Made by a program: the position numbers and the translations under genes. Of a DNA stretch of 64,000 nt, positions 1 to 8,506 are shown in pieces. Origin of the DNA: Bacteroidota bacterium (lineage in GTDB: Bacteria > Bacteroidota > Bacteroidia > Bacteroidales > F082); NCBI GenBank assembly GCA_016715945.1, contig JADJXJ010000001.1, positions 2,480,001 through 2,544,000 on the forward strand, given 5' to 3'. The notes under the pieces are model-generated. The model saw only the letters and a program-made list of their open reading frames with translations, was not told the DNA's origin and searched no databases. How positions within the stretch are numbered: position 1 is the stretch's first letter; each line of letters starts with the position of its first letter.

Positions 1-324
1 GGCATTCATGGCGGAGTGCATAGCTGGATAAATAATTACTCTACGGAAGCCCTTTCACACCAACAATATCCTGGTAGAATATTTCATCAAATCAGCCCTG
101 TTTCACCATGCATCCTAAGTCAAGATATGATTCACTATTTAAGAGAAGGCCACTACATTATTTACCACACACCAGGTCAAAATCCTTCAGGAGAGAGACC
201 AGAGAATTTAACTTTCCGAACCATTGTTATTTGGACTAACCCCTTAAATCCGCCTGATAATTCCTATGATCATTTCTATCAAATATTTTATGGAACTCCA
301 ATTGTTATGCCTGAATTAGATTAG
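1..324 (+). CDS. 3' end of an unrecognised gene (partial)
   Basis: The reading frame is open to the left edge of the window and ends at a TAG at 322-324, so this is the C-terminal part (about 107 residues) of a longer protein. A GTG at position 16 could act as a start, but the frame continues upstream of it, so truncation by the window edge is more likely. The visible part is rich in Tyr, His and Pro and has no transmembrane segment or sorting domain. I do not recognise a family. The following 190 bases hold no convincing gene. Confidence 0.45.
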   Translation, partial: GIHGGVHSWINNYSTEALSHQQYPGRIFHQISPVSPCILSQDMIHYLREGHYIIYHTPGQNPSGERPENLTFRTIVIWTNPLNPPDNSYDHFYQIFYGTPIVMPELD

Positions 325-513
325 TATGCTCCCAACTGTCTCAAAAGTCGAACTTAGGACATTATTATGTGTGCTGCGAAACTCCGCTTGCCTTTTAGTA
401 GGCTGTATCACAGTGTATCAAGGAGAAAGCACAGATTCTCAAAGCGTAAAGCTGTGATCAATGTTGACTTTAATAGCAGCCTTTTCTTTAACTATTAAAA
501 TACACTAAACACA

Positions 514-2118
514 ATGAAATTCTTTATAGGCATTCTCATAGTTCTATCCATAGCGGTTGATATCTTTGCAAAATCAGATATCCATAACCAGCAAAATAAA
601 ACTATCATATGGAGAAGTGATACAATACTGGTTTCAGAAAACATTTATGTTCCAGTTGGAACTGCTTTGGTCATAAATCCAGGAACAACAATAATTTTTA
701 CAGGTAATTATGAGATTGTAGTTAACGGTAAAATACATGCCATGGGCGCATCAGGGCAGCCAATTGTGTTTACCGTTTCAGATACCACCGGATTTGCTGA
801 CACTACAAACAATAAAGGTGGTTGGGGGCGGATTCGCTTACTTAACAATCCCATTGACACATCTTATTTTTTCCACTGTCATTTTTTTTACGGTAAAGCT
901 TATGCCGAAGGAATTAATCCAGCTAATGATATGCTCAAAGGAGGGGCTATTCAGGCGATTAATTATGGATCGCTAATTATTGAACACTCTTTTTTCCGGC
1001 ATAACAAAGCAAAATACGCAGGAGCTGCTGTATTTATCCGCAATGTGCAGAAAACAGTAATCAGAAACAATCAGTTTACTTCTAATGAAGCACTTTATGA
1101 AGGAGGAGCAATTTCGTTAAATTTAACTCATTTTTTGATCGAGGGGAATTATTTTTCACAAAATATTGCATACAATGAGCGGGAAACCTGGTATGGCACT
1201 TCCAGAAAAGGAAGTGGAGCAGCAATTCATATTCATTACAACTCAACAGGTAATGTACTGAATAACTATTTTTTTAATAATAAAAGCGTGAATGGAGTTG
1301 TATATGAAACGGCGCCTGAAATCCGTATTATTAACAATTTAATTGCCAACAATCATGGATACGGAATTGTAATTGGCGGATATACGCTAAGCACATCAAA
1401 ACTGATTAATAATACAATTGTCAATAACAAAAGTACAGCGCCGGGAGGTTCAGGTATTCTTTATTACAGTCCGTTTTTAACAATGAAAAACAATATTGTT
1501 TCGGGTAATGAGTTCATGGTGCCCGGATGGCCAGCTGTTCAAATATTTACACCGGAAAACAACACCTCTTCTCTTTCCTATTCCTGCATTGCCGACCCTC
1601 CTGTTTATTACTATGGCGAGGGCAACATTGCCGGGCCGCCCCTGTTTGTGAATCCTACCCTGGGCTCGGGGCTGGGCTACGATGGCTCTTTGGCCGATTG
1701 GTCGCTGTTGGATAACTCGCCCTGCGTGAATGCCGGCACACCCGATACCACAGGGCTTGGCTTGCCCGCCACCGACCTGTTGGGCAATCCGCGTATTTTC
1801 GGCGGCCGCATTGATATGGGTGCCATCGAAAACCAACAAGTGGTGGTGGCTCTGCCCCAAAACCCGCTGGTAAACGCCCGTGTGCAGGTTTATCCCAATC
1901 CTTTCCGTGGCAGCCCGCGTATTGTGGTCAACGATGCCTCGCGCCTCAGCAGTATGGAGCTCTACAACCAAAAGGGGCAACTGATGGGCAAAATCGAACT
2001 GTCAATGCTAAACAATGGGGCGATTTACGAACTTTCGAAGCTCCCGAACGGCCTCTACCTGCTGCGTACCCGCTTTGCTGATGGCAGCATCGAAACCACA
2101 AAGCTTATCAAAGAATAA
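514..2118 (+). CDS. Secreted right-handed beta-helix protein with T9SS sorting domain (copy 1)
   Basis: A 534-residue exported protein. Residues 1-19 form a signal peptide. Residues 50-350 carry repeated Asn-rich, Gly-Gly-Ala and NN(x)I motifs typical of right-handed parallel beta-helix (pectate-lyase-like or NosD-like) proteins. The last 80 residues (QVYPNPF onward, ending KLIKE) form a type A T9SS sorting domain, so the protein is expected at the cell surface or outside the cell. No catalytic residues could be assigned; adhesion or polysaccharide binding are alternatives to an enzyme role. The first two thirds are AT-rich, while the last third is GC-rich and nearly identical to the next gene. 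This points to a chimeric origin. Confidence 0.8.
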   Translation: MKFFIGILIVLSIAVDIFAKSDIHNQQNKTIIWRSDTILVSENIYVPVGTALVINPGTTIIFTGNYEIVVNGKIHAMGASGQPIVFTVSDTTGFADTTNNKGGWGRIRLLNNPIDTSYFFHCHFFYGKAYAEGINPANDMLKGGAIQAINYGSLIIEHSFFRHNKAKYAGAAVFIRNVQKTVIRNNQFTSNEALYEGGAISLNLTHFLIEGNYFSQNIAYNERETWYGTSRKGSGAAIHIHYNSTGNVLNNYFFNNKSVNGVVYETAPEIRIINNLIANNHGYGIVIGGYTLSTSKLINNTIVNNKSTAPGGSGILYYSPFLTMKNNIVSGNEFMVPGWPAVQIFTPENNTSSLSYSCIADPPVYYYGEGNIAGPPLFVNPTLGSGLGYDGSLADWSLLDNSPCVNAGTPDTTGLGLPATDLLGNPRIFGGRIDMGAIENQQVVVALPQNPLVNARVQVYPNPFRGSPRIVVNDASRLSSMELYNQKGQLMGKIELSMLNNGAIYELSKLPNGLYLLRTRFADGSIETTKLIKE

Positions 2119-2128
2119 ATGTAGCTGG
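1573..2128 (+). repeat. 556-bp direct repeat, copy A
   Basis: This stretch matches 3245-3800 with a constant offset of 1672 bp and about eight mismatches by eye. It covers the sorting-domain half of the first beta-helix gene plus ten bases beyond its stop codon. Sequence on either side diverges abruptly. Confidence 0.9.
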
Positions 2129-2188
2129 GGGAGGGTGTAGTAGTGCTCAAGACAAGAAGTATCTTTATAAATACATTGATAATCTGAC

Positions 2189-3790
2189 ATGAAAAAATTT
2201 TTTAACACATTTTTATTAATCCTTGCTCTGGGCGCTTCAAATGCGCATGGTCAAGGGCAGTTTACCCTGCAAACCGACACTGTTTGGGTGACCGATACGG
2301 TTAAGATTCACCAAAACATGGTTGTGCCGGCAGGCCTTACCTTAAGCATACAGGCGGGGGTTGTAGTCGAATTTCAAGGCAATTACAGCATTGATGTTTA
2401 TGGTAAACTCATGGCCATTGGCACGCCTGCAAACAGTATACTTTTCACCGTGAGCGACACCACTATGTTTGCCGACACAACCACCCTGAGTGGCGGATGG
2501 GGTGGTTTGCGCTTTCTGCAGAACCAAACCGATACTTCAGTCTTAAGCTATTGCAGCTTCAAATATGGCAAGGCTGTTGTTCCGGGTGCTTTTTGGTTTC
2601 TTGGAGGCGAGGATAACAAAGGTGGCGCTGTGTATGCCAATGGCTACAAAAGCCTGGTTATTTCAAAATCGCTGTTCGAAAGAAACCATGCCAACTATTA
2701 TGGAGGCGCTATTTATGTAAAAAACGTGCAAAAGTTTGTACTTACCGATAACATCTTCAGGCGAAACAGTACCTACGATTACGGGGGGGGCGTTGCCGCT
2801 GAGTATTCCAATCTTTGGATAGAGGGCAACCTGTTTCAATCCAATATTGCGATGAAAGTTCAAGGGTCATTTTGGGGACCAATGGGTTCAGGAAGTGGTG
2901 GAGGATTTTACGCTGGTCTTGGTACTCTGGGAACAATTATCAGCAACAAATTTTTTAACAACTTGAGTGTAAGTGGGGCATTGTATGAAACTGCCTATAA
3001 CGTTTCGGTGGTTAACAACCTTATTGCAAACAATCGGTCCATTGGCTTGATGAACGGTCATGGATATGGCATCTCAAGGTATGTCAACAATACAGTTGTT
3101 AACAACCTGTACACTGTACCAGGAACTCCAGGATTTTTTTATAGTAGTCCGCATTTAATAATGCGCAATAATATTATTCAAGGCAACACATCAAGCTTTG
3201 GAGAACCTTTTCAGGTTTGGACAGTTAATTCCCAATTCGTTAACCTTTCCTATTCCTGCATTGCCGACCCTCCTGTTTATTACTATGGCGAGGGCAACAT
3301 TGCCGGGCCGCCCCTGTTTGTGAATCCTACCCTGGGCTCGGGGCTGGGCTACGATGGCTCTTTGGCCGATTGGTCGCTGTTGGATAACTCGCCCTGCGTG
3401 AATACCGGCACACCCGATACCACAGGGCTTGGCTTGCCCGCCACCGACCTTTTGGGCAATCCGCGTATTTTCGGTGGCCGCATTGATATGGGTGCCATCG
3501 AAAACCAACACGTGGTGGTGGCTCTGCCCCAAAACCCGCTGGTAAACGCCCGTGTGCAGGTTTATCCCAATCCTTTCCGTGGCAGCCCGCGTATTGTGGT
3601 CAACGATGCCTCGCGCCTCAGCAGTATGGAGCTCTACAACCAAAAGGGGCAACTGATGGGCAAAATTGAACTGTCAATGCTAAACAATGGGGCGATTTAC
3701 GAGCTGTCGAAGCTCCCGAACGGCCTCTACCTGCTGCGTACCCGCTTTGCTGATGGCAGCATCGAAACCACAAAGCTTATCAAAGAATAA
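2189..3790 (+). CDS. Secreted right-handed beta-helix protein with T9SS sorting domain (copy 2)
   Basis: A 533-residue paralogue of the preceding gene, 70 bp downstream on the same strand. It has a signal peptide (about residues 1-21, probable cleavage before Gln), a beta-helix region with NN(x)I and GGA-type repeats, and the same C-terminal T9SS type A sorting domain. The N-terminal two thirds are only moderately similar to copy 1, with shared blocks such as FTVSDTT and FADTT. The last 180 residues differ at only about two positions. Surface exposure through T9SS is expected; substrate and activity are unknown. Confidence 0.8.
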   Translation: MKKFFNTFLLILALGASNAHGQGQFTLQTDTVWVTDTVKIHQNMVVPAGLTLSIQAGVVVEFQGNYSIDVYGKLMAIGTPANSILFTVSDTTMFADTTTLSGGWGGLRFLQNQTDTSVLSYCSFKYGKAVVPGAFWFLGGEDNKGGAVYANGYKSLVISKSLFERNHANYYGGAIYVKNVQKFVLTDNIFRRNSTYDYGGGVAAEYSNLWIEGNLFQSNIAMKVQGSFWGPMGSGSGGGFYAGLGTLGTIISNKFFNNLSVSGALYETAYNVSVVNNLIANNRSIGLMNGHGYGISRYVNNTVVNNLYTVPGTPGFFYSSPHLIMRNNIIQGNTSSFGEPFQVWTVNSQFVNLSYSCIADPPVYYYGEGNIAGPPLFVNPTLGSGLGYDGSLADWSLLDNSPCVNTGTPDTTGLGLPATDLLGNPRIFGGRIDMGAIENQHVVVALPQNPLVNARVQVYPNPFRGSPRIVVNDASRLSSMELYNQKGQLMGKIELSMLNNGAIYELSKLPNGLYLLRTRFADGSIETTKLIKE

Positions 3791-3800
3791 ATGTAGCTGG
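3245..3800 (+). repeat. 556-bp direct repeat, copy B
   Basis: Partner of 1573-2128. The near-identity includes silent positions and the ten bases after the stop codon. Recent duplication or gene conversion explains this better than selection on the protein. Confidence 0.9.
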
Positions 3801-3954
3801 CCAGGGTGTGTATTGTGAAATATCCAGATTGTGTGATCGCAATTGCAGGCACGATAATGGCGGACTCATTTTCAGGAATGCAGCCTGTTCTGTTTTGGTT
3901 GGCCGCCTGGATTAATAAGTTTATCATTTGATTGTTAAATCAATATGACAAATA

Positions 3955-4197
3955 ATGACAAGAAAAACTCAACCATTGATAGGTTTGAAAACAGGACTTA
4001 CAGGGGTATTTATATCACTTCCAATAAATGTCGTATTCATCTGCTTATCAATTAGATATGAACTTACGTTAATGGTTGTTTTATGGTCTGTTATATTTGG
4101 CATGACTTTCCTGAGCGGTATAATGATCTTGCGCAGGATATTCCAAAAAGAAAGTGTATCGGAAAATGATTCCAAGCAGAAGTCTTCACAATTATAG
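3955..4197 (+). CDS. Small two-helix membrane protein, unrecognised
   Basis: An 80-residue product with two hydrophobic segments (about residues 16-33 and 38-58) and a charged, Lys/Ser-rich tail. No family is recognised. An overlapping frame starting at ATG 3943 encodes a hydrophilic 36-residue peptide, so the true N-terminus is uncertain and a frameshift near the G run around 4000-4004 is possible. The hydrophobic pattern supports this frame. AT-rich like its upstream neighbours. Confidence 0.4.
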   Translation: MTRKTQPLIGLKTGLTGVFISLPINVVFICLSIRYELTLMVVLWSVIFGMTFLSGIMILRRIFQKESVSENDSKQKSSQL

Positions 4198-4228
4198 ATT
4201 GTTGTTTTCAGATATAAAGTCCCAGCTT

Positions 4229-4360
4229 CGGGCGGCGGTTGTACCGCCGCCCGGTTTAATTCGCCCGCTATCGCACGATTGCACCGTGTGGTAATATAGC
4301 CCCCCGGCTAAGCGGCATTTGCAATGCCGCTCCGAACACTATTGAATTTGCAATTCAATA
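4229..4360. repeat. Cluster of three perfect palindromes with 3-nt loops
   Basis: The gene-free stretch 4198-4536 holds three hairpins in 132 bp. The first has a GC-rich 11-bp stem at 4229-4253 (loop TGT). The second has a 9-bp stem AGCGGCATT/AATGCCGCT at 4311-4331 (loop TGC). The third has a 9-bp stem TATTGAATT/AATTCAATA at 4340-4360 (loop TGC). The last two share the core ATT-TGC-AAT. The shape resembles REP-type or RAYT-associated palindromic elements. The first hairpin lies between convergent genes and could also act as a terminator, though it lacks a clear T-run. Confidence 0.6.
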
Positions 4361-4536
4361 AGAATTCCTAAATTTGATGTGTTATGCCTACAGCTTATCA
4401 AATAAAAGATCCATCAACATCCCATTATCTTAAATTCAGGTGGTGTGGTTGATTGATTTGCTCACAAGGCAGGTTGAGATGGTCTGATCAGACCATTTCA
4501 CAGTCGCTTTGGTTGTGCTGATAGTTACACATTTTT

Positions 4537-5262
4537 CTATCCCAAAACAGTGCGGAGCACTTCGTGCGACTGCAATCCACGAAACACGGGCAGGTGCAGC
4601 TGGTAATAAAGGATCAGAATCTCGAGCAGACGACGGCGCTGGATCAGGTTAAAGTCCAGTTTATGAAGATCCTGCAGGCTGGTTTCGGCAAGTTTGCGCA
4701 ACAGCAATGCTTCATCGCGATTGATGTAGTAATTGAGTCCGGCCGGTTGCCTGCGGAAGCTGCCATCGAGCAGGTCGAATACCTGCCAGTCCGGTTCGGC
4801 CTGCAGGCGTGGATAGAAGCCCAGAAAACGGCTGAGCTCGAGCATGAAATAAAGATGAAAATCGGTATAGTGTGCATCTTGAAGGTCGAACCATTGCAGG
4901 CTGCTGTGCAAAAAGCCGAACAGCATCGGGTTGGGTCCTTGTTCCATCAGGGTTTTTGAGAGCAGTTCGGCCAAAAACAACGCCATTGTCCGTTTGTCGG
5001 GCAGGTTAGGAATGCTGTGGTAGGGGTAGGTCACAGCTACTTCCGAAAAATACTGAAAGTCTTTGGCAGGGTTGACGTTGGCCACAAAATCCACCAGGTT
5101 GAGGGGCTGAAACAAGGCAGGCCTGAATCGGGAACGGCGGCTGTAAGCTCCTTTGACCATAAAGGTCAGCAATCCGTGCTGCTCGCTGTAGATCCTGACG
5201 ATGAGGCTGCTATCGCTGTAGCGCAACTGTTGCAGCACAATGCCCCTGCTTTGGTGGCTCAT
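4537..5262 (-). CDS. recO: DNA repair protein RecO
   Basis: A 241-residue RecO homologue. RecO loads RecA onto SSB-coated single-stranded DNA with RecR in the RecFOR gap-repair pathway. The N-terminal OB-fold is visible in residues 1-80 (SRGIVLQQLRYSDSSLIV, GLLTFMVKGA). The helical C-terminal domain follows, with an HLYFMLELSRFLGFYP motif near residue 140. Length matches the family. The usual zinc-binding cysteines are absent: the protein has no Cys at all. Its ATG overlaps the porZ stop by 4 nt (ATGA), which implies translational coupling. Confidence 0.93.
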   Translation of the reverse strand: MSHQSRGIVLQQLRYSDSSLIVRIYSEQHGLLTFMVKGAYSRRSRFRPALFQPLNLVDFVANVNPAKDFQYFSEVAVTYPYHSIPNLPDKRTMALFLAELLSKTLMEQGPNPMLFGFLHSSLQWFDLQDAHYTDFHLYFMLELSRFLGFYPRLQAEPDWQVFDLLDGSFRRQPAGLNYYINRDEALLLRKLAETSLQDLHKLDFNLIQRRRLLEILILYYQLHLPVFRGLQSHEVLRTVLG

Positions 5263-7595
5263 GGTTTGCGCATCAGCATGATTTTGGTGACAAGGGTGTC
5301 GTAACCGCTGTTGTCGCTGACAAAGACGAGGTAAATGCCGGGTTGCACGTTTTGTCCGCCAAGGTTACGTCCGTCCCACAGGGCTTGTCCGCCCAGCGAA
5401 CGGGTTTGAAACACCAGGTTGCCGTTCATATCCGTCACTTTCACGATGGCATCGCGCACCAGGCCTTTGATGGCGATGGGGCCGGTGTATTCGGGCCTCA
5501 CAGGATTGGGAAAGGCATACACATCGGAGATGATGTCGGGCGGGGTGGTGGCGCTGCCGCGATAGGAGATGATGCCGGCAGGTGTGCCAAAGAACACTTC
5601 GCCATCGTCGGTGATGGCAATGCTGTTGACGGTGTTGGAGAGCAGCGGGCTGTTTTCGGTGTTGAAATAGTGCACCTGTTCCAGCCCGTCTTTCGACAAT
5701 AGGAAGGCTCCGTTTTCGGTGCCAAACCATTTGCGGTTGGCGCCATCCACGGCCATGCTCAGAATTTTTTCGCTGCCCAGCAGGTAGTCGGCTTGGCCTG
5801 TACCGTCGTTGCGCGGCACAAGAATCTGGATGCCGTCGAAGTTTTGCCCGCTCTGAAAGATGCGTGAGGTGTTGTAGAACACCACCGGTCCTTTGTCGGT
5901 GCCCACCCACACGGCGCCGTCGTGGTCAACCATGAGCGAAAAGACCGAGTTGCCCACAATGTTGCCCGAACCCGGCGAGCCTGTGAGGATTCGCGTCTGA
6001 TCGTCGGCGGTGTTGTCGAGGGTGTTGTTGTCGTTGAAAACGATCACCTTGCCATCGCTGCGCCTGAGGATCCATTTGTAGTTGTTGCGATCCACAATCA
6101 TATTGCCGATATCGGTGCCGCTGGCGTTGGATCCCAGAAAATACGACCGCCATTCGCCATTTGTTTTGCGCACCGAGAGCAGGTTTGTGGCGCCGGTGTT
6201 GGCCACCCAGAGGTTGCCCTGGCTGTCGAAGTCGAGTCCGCTCACGTTCACCAGGCTGGGATCGGCCAGCCACGCACCGAGTGAGCTGTTGTGTGTGGAA
6301 TAGATCTCGGTTTTTTCGAAACTGGTAAACTCGATCACACCCTCCTGCCAGGTGCCGATGTAGGCTTTGGCGGGATTGCGGGGGTCGATGGCCACACTGA
6401 CAAAGTCGGATATGCTGTCGAAACCGCTGGTGTTGCTGAAGTTGTAAGTGCGCCACCGGCTGCCGTCGAAGGCAAACACCCCATCGAGCATATACATCTT
6501 GCCCCAGTCGTTGCGCCGGCCGCCCGAGGCTACCCACACCTGCTGTCCGCGGGCCTTCAGCTCGTACACACTGGTGGTTCCGGGGCCGTTGGGCAGGAGT
6601 TTTTCGGCCGAAAAACCGTTGTTGTAGGTGCGCAGCAGACCATTGCGCCTGTCGCCAACCCAGATGTTGCCCTGGTTGTCGGCCACAGCCGCTTTGGGTT
6701 CGATCGACAGTTGCTCAGTCGCATAGATCGACTGGATCATATTCATCTGCCCGTCGTAAACAAACACATTGTAGTTGTTCACAAGCAGAAATTTGTCGCC
6801 CGATGCCCGCATCTGCGGGTGCAGGCTGTTGTTGCTGCGTTCAAAATAGTCCCAGCTCTGGCCGTCGAACACAAACATGGTGTCGGCATCGAAGAGGTTG
6901 CGGGTCAGGTTGAGGTAGAGCTTACCCGCAAATGCTTCTATCTGGTTGTAGCGCTGGGTGGGGTGACGCAGCCGGTTGTCGCGGCTCCACTGGTTGAAAT
7001 CGGCCAGATTGGGACTGTCGAGCGGGGCATAATACACCCCGCTCTCGGTAGCTGCAAACACGGTATTGTTAAAGAACTCAATATCAAGCACATTGATGAA
7101 ACTACCCTGCGGGCCGATAAGATAAGTATCGAACACCTCGCTGCGCTGCACATCCACCACGACAATCCCGAAGCCACAGGCCAGCCAGGCGTGTTTTCCC
7201 CTGAAGATGACGTTGTTGATGGTCTTGTTGCCAAGCAGTTCTTTAATCTTGATGTCGTTCAGGTTGACGATTCGGTCGGGACGGATCAGGTCGATGTTGG
7301 CATTGCGGTAAGCAACCAGAAGGGTCTGGTATTCCTGGTTGTAACGTATGGCGCTCACTCCCATGTCGTTGAGGCCGTTCACTTTGTTGAGGATGCGCAA
7401 ACTGTTGTCGGTGCGGTCGTACACAAAAAGGTCGTTGGGTGTGGCGGCATACACTTTGTTGCCGGCCAGCTCCACATCAATCACGTGCTGATATGGCAGA
7501 TGAGTGCGCCATTGGCCAATGCCCACCGCCTGGGCCATGAGCACTGTTGTGCCTGAAAGGAATATTGCGAACGAAAAGAGTAAAAGCTTACGCAT
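5259..7595 (-). CDS. porZ: PorZ, T9SS beta-propeller protein
   Basis: A 778-residue exported protein. In Porphyromonas gingivalis PorZ is a surface component of the type IX secretion attachment complex that delivers anionic LPS to the sortase. Residues 1-21 form a signal peptide with probable cleavage before Gln, followed by the characteristic start GIGQWRTHLPYQ. Two beta-propeller regions (about 25-340 and 345-690) contain repeated Trp-Val-Gly/Ala and DxxGNxWV motifs of two-component-regulator-type propellers. The last 85 residues are a sorting-domain-like Ig fold (YAFPNPV to KIMLMRK). Length fits known PorZ proteins. It forms a two-gene unit with recO. Confidence 0.85.
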   Translation of the reverse strand: MRKLLLFSFAIFLSGTTVLMAQAVGIGQWRTHLPYQHVIDVELAGNKVYAATPNDLFVYDRTDNSLRILNKVNGLNDMGVSAIRYNQEYQTLLVAYRNANIDLIRPDRIVNLNDIKIKELLGNKTINNVIFRGKHAWLACGFGIVVVDVQRSEVFDTYLIGPQGSFINVLDIEFFNNTVFAATESGVYYAPLDSPNLADFNQWSRDNRLRHPTQRYNQIEAFAGKLYLNLTRNLFDADTMFVFDGQSWDYFERSNNSLHPQMRASGDKFLLVNNYNVFVYDGQMNMIQSIYATEQLSIEPKAAVADNQGNIWVGDRRNGLLRTYNNGFSAEKLLPNGPGTTSVYELKARGQQVWVASGGRRNDWGKMYMLDGVFAFDGSRWRTYNFSNTSGFDSISDFVSVAIDPRNPAKAYIGTWQEGVIEFTSFEKTEIYSTHNSSLGAWLADPSLVNVSGLDFDSQGNLWVANTGATNLLSVRKTNGEWRSYFLGSNASGTDIGNMIVDRNNYKWILRRSDGKVIVFNDNNTLDNTADDQTRILTGSPGSGNIVGNSVFSLMVDHDGAVWVGTDKGPVVFYNTSRIFQSGQNFDGIQILVPRNDGTGQADYLLGSEKILSMAVDGANRKWFGTENGAFLLSKDGLEQVHYFNTENSPLLSNTVNSIAITDDGEVFFGTPAGIISYRGSATTPPDIISDVYAFPNPVRPEYTGPIAIKGLVRDAIVKVTDMNGNLVFQTRSLGGQALWDGRNLGGQNVQPGIYLVFVSDNSGYDTLVTKIMLMRKP

Positions 7596-7676
7596 TGGAA
7601 TTGATTTTGAGGCTTTTCAGCTGAACATGTGCAGTATAAACACTTTTCGTGTGGTTTTATTTTGTGAAAGCCGGGT

Positions 7677-8375
7677 CTATTTTGACAAAGGGGGTAAAAG
7701 AAACACCACCCCGGCCCTGAAGTTGAGGGTGGAGATGCTCCGGCTGTCGGTGCGTATGCCCGATGCCGTGCGGAACCTGAATTCCATGTCGGTGTGAAAA
7801 AACGAGGCCGAAAGTTTGAGATGATAACATGGGGTGGCTTTCCAGCCTGCAGAAACTTCGGCTCCATATGCCAATCCATAATCAATGGCCGAAGAAATCT
7901 CGAAATACTCCGGGCCTGTCATGAAATAGGTAGGCCTATGCAACTGATGCGGGGTTTTCGACTGCATCAGTCCGGCCACGACTGAACCTTCGGCAAACCA
8001 CCACTTTCCTTTGTCGAACTGATAGGTTGGTCCGGTGAGCAGGCCGAGGTGCCTGTAAGGTTCGCTGCGGATGTAGGTATCCAACAGAAAGGGATCGGCC
8101 ATCACCCTTTCGTGTCCCAGTCTGGCCACATCCACCGGATGCAGCTGCGCCTCGAATCGCATACCCCAGTGCCAGGCGCCCTTCAGCCCGAGCGTGGCAT
8201 TGCCGGTAAGCTGTAAACCCGTCAGGGTGAAACATCCCTTGCTCAGGCTAGGCGAAGCATAAGCCATAACCGGCTGCGACACCCCAGCCGCTGTTTCTAA
8301 CCTGAGGGGCAGGATGCCTGCTTGCACCGCTTTCAGCGGCCAAAGCAAGCTTAGCAGGAATATCAGTTTTTGCAT
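7677..8375 (-). CDS. Putative outer-membrane beta-barrel protein
   Basis: A 232-residue product. I chose ATG 8375 because a clear signal peptide follows it (MQKLIFLLSLLWPLKAVQA). The mature part has alternating hydrophobic and polar residues, aromatic girdle-like positions and a C-terminal strand, as in small outer-membrane beta-barrels. No enzyme motif is seen. A near-consensus -7 box (TATCTTCG on the minus strand, 8395-8402) lies about 20 bp upstream. Function unknown. Confidence 0.6.
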   Translation of the reverse strand: MQKLIFLLSLLWPLKAVQAGILPLRLETAAGVSQPVMAYASPSLSKGCFTLTGLQLTGNATLGLKGAWHWGMRFEAQLHPVDVARLGHERVMADPFLLDTYIRSEPYRHLGLLTGPTYQFDKGKWWFAEGSVVAGLMQSKTPHQLHRPTYFMTGPEYFEISSAIDYGLAYGAEVSAGWKATPCYHLKLSASFFHTDMEFRFRTASGIRTDSRSISTLNFRAGVVFLLPPLSK

Positions 8376-8506
8376 GCGATCTGTTAGGCGGCAACGAAGA
8401 TACAAAACCATGCCCAACCCCGGCAAAAAGCTTATCTTTGGCCATGCTGTCTGGTAAACTTTTCATGTTTTTATCTGTTTATCAGTTGAATGCAAAAACC
8501 ATATCC

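Noticed and set aside
6291..7556. Long plus-strand frame of 421 codons
   Set aside because: It lies antisense to porZ; its His/Val-rich composition is typical of the complementary frame of a GC-rich gene.
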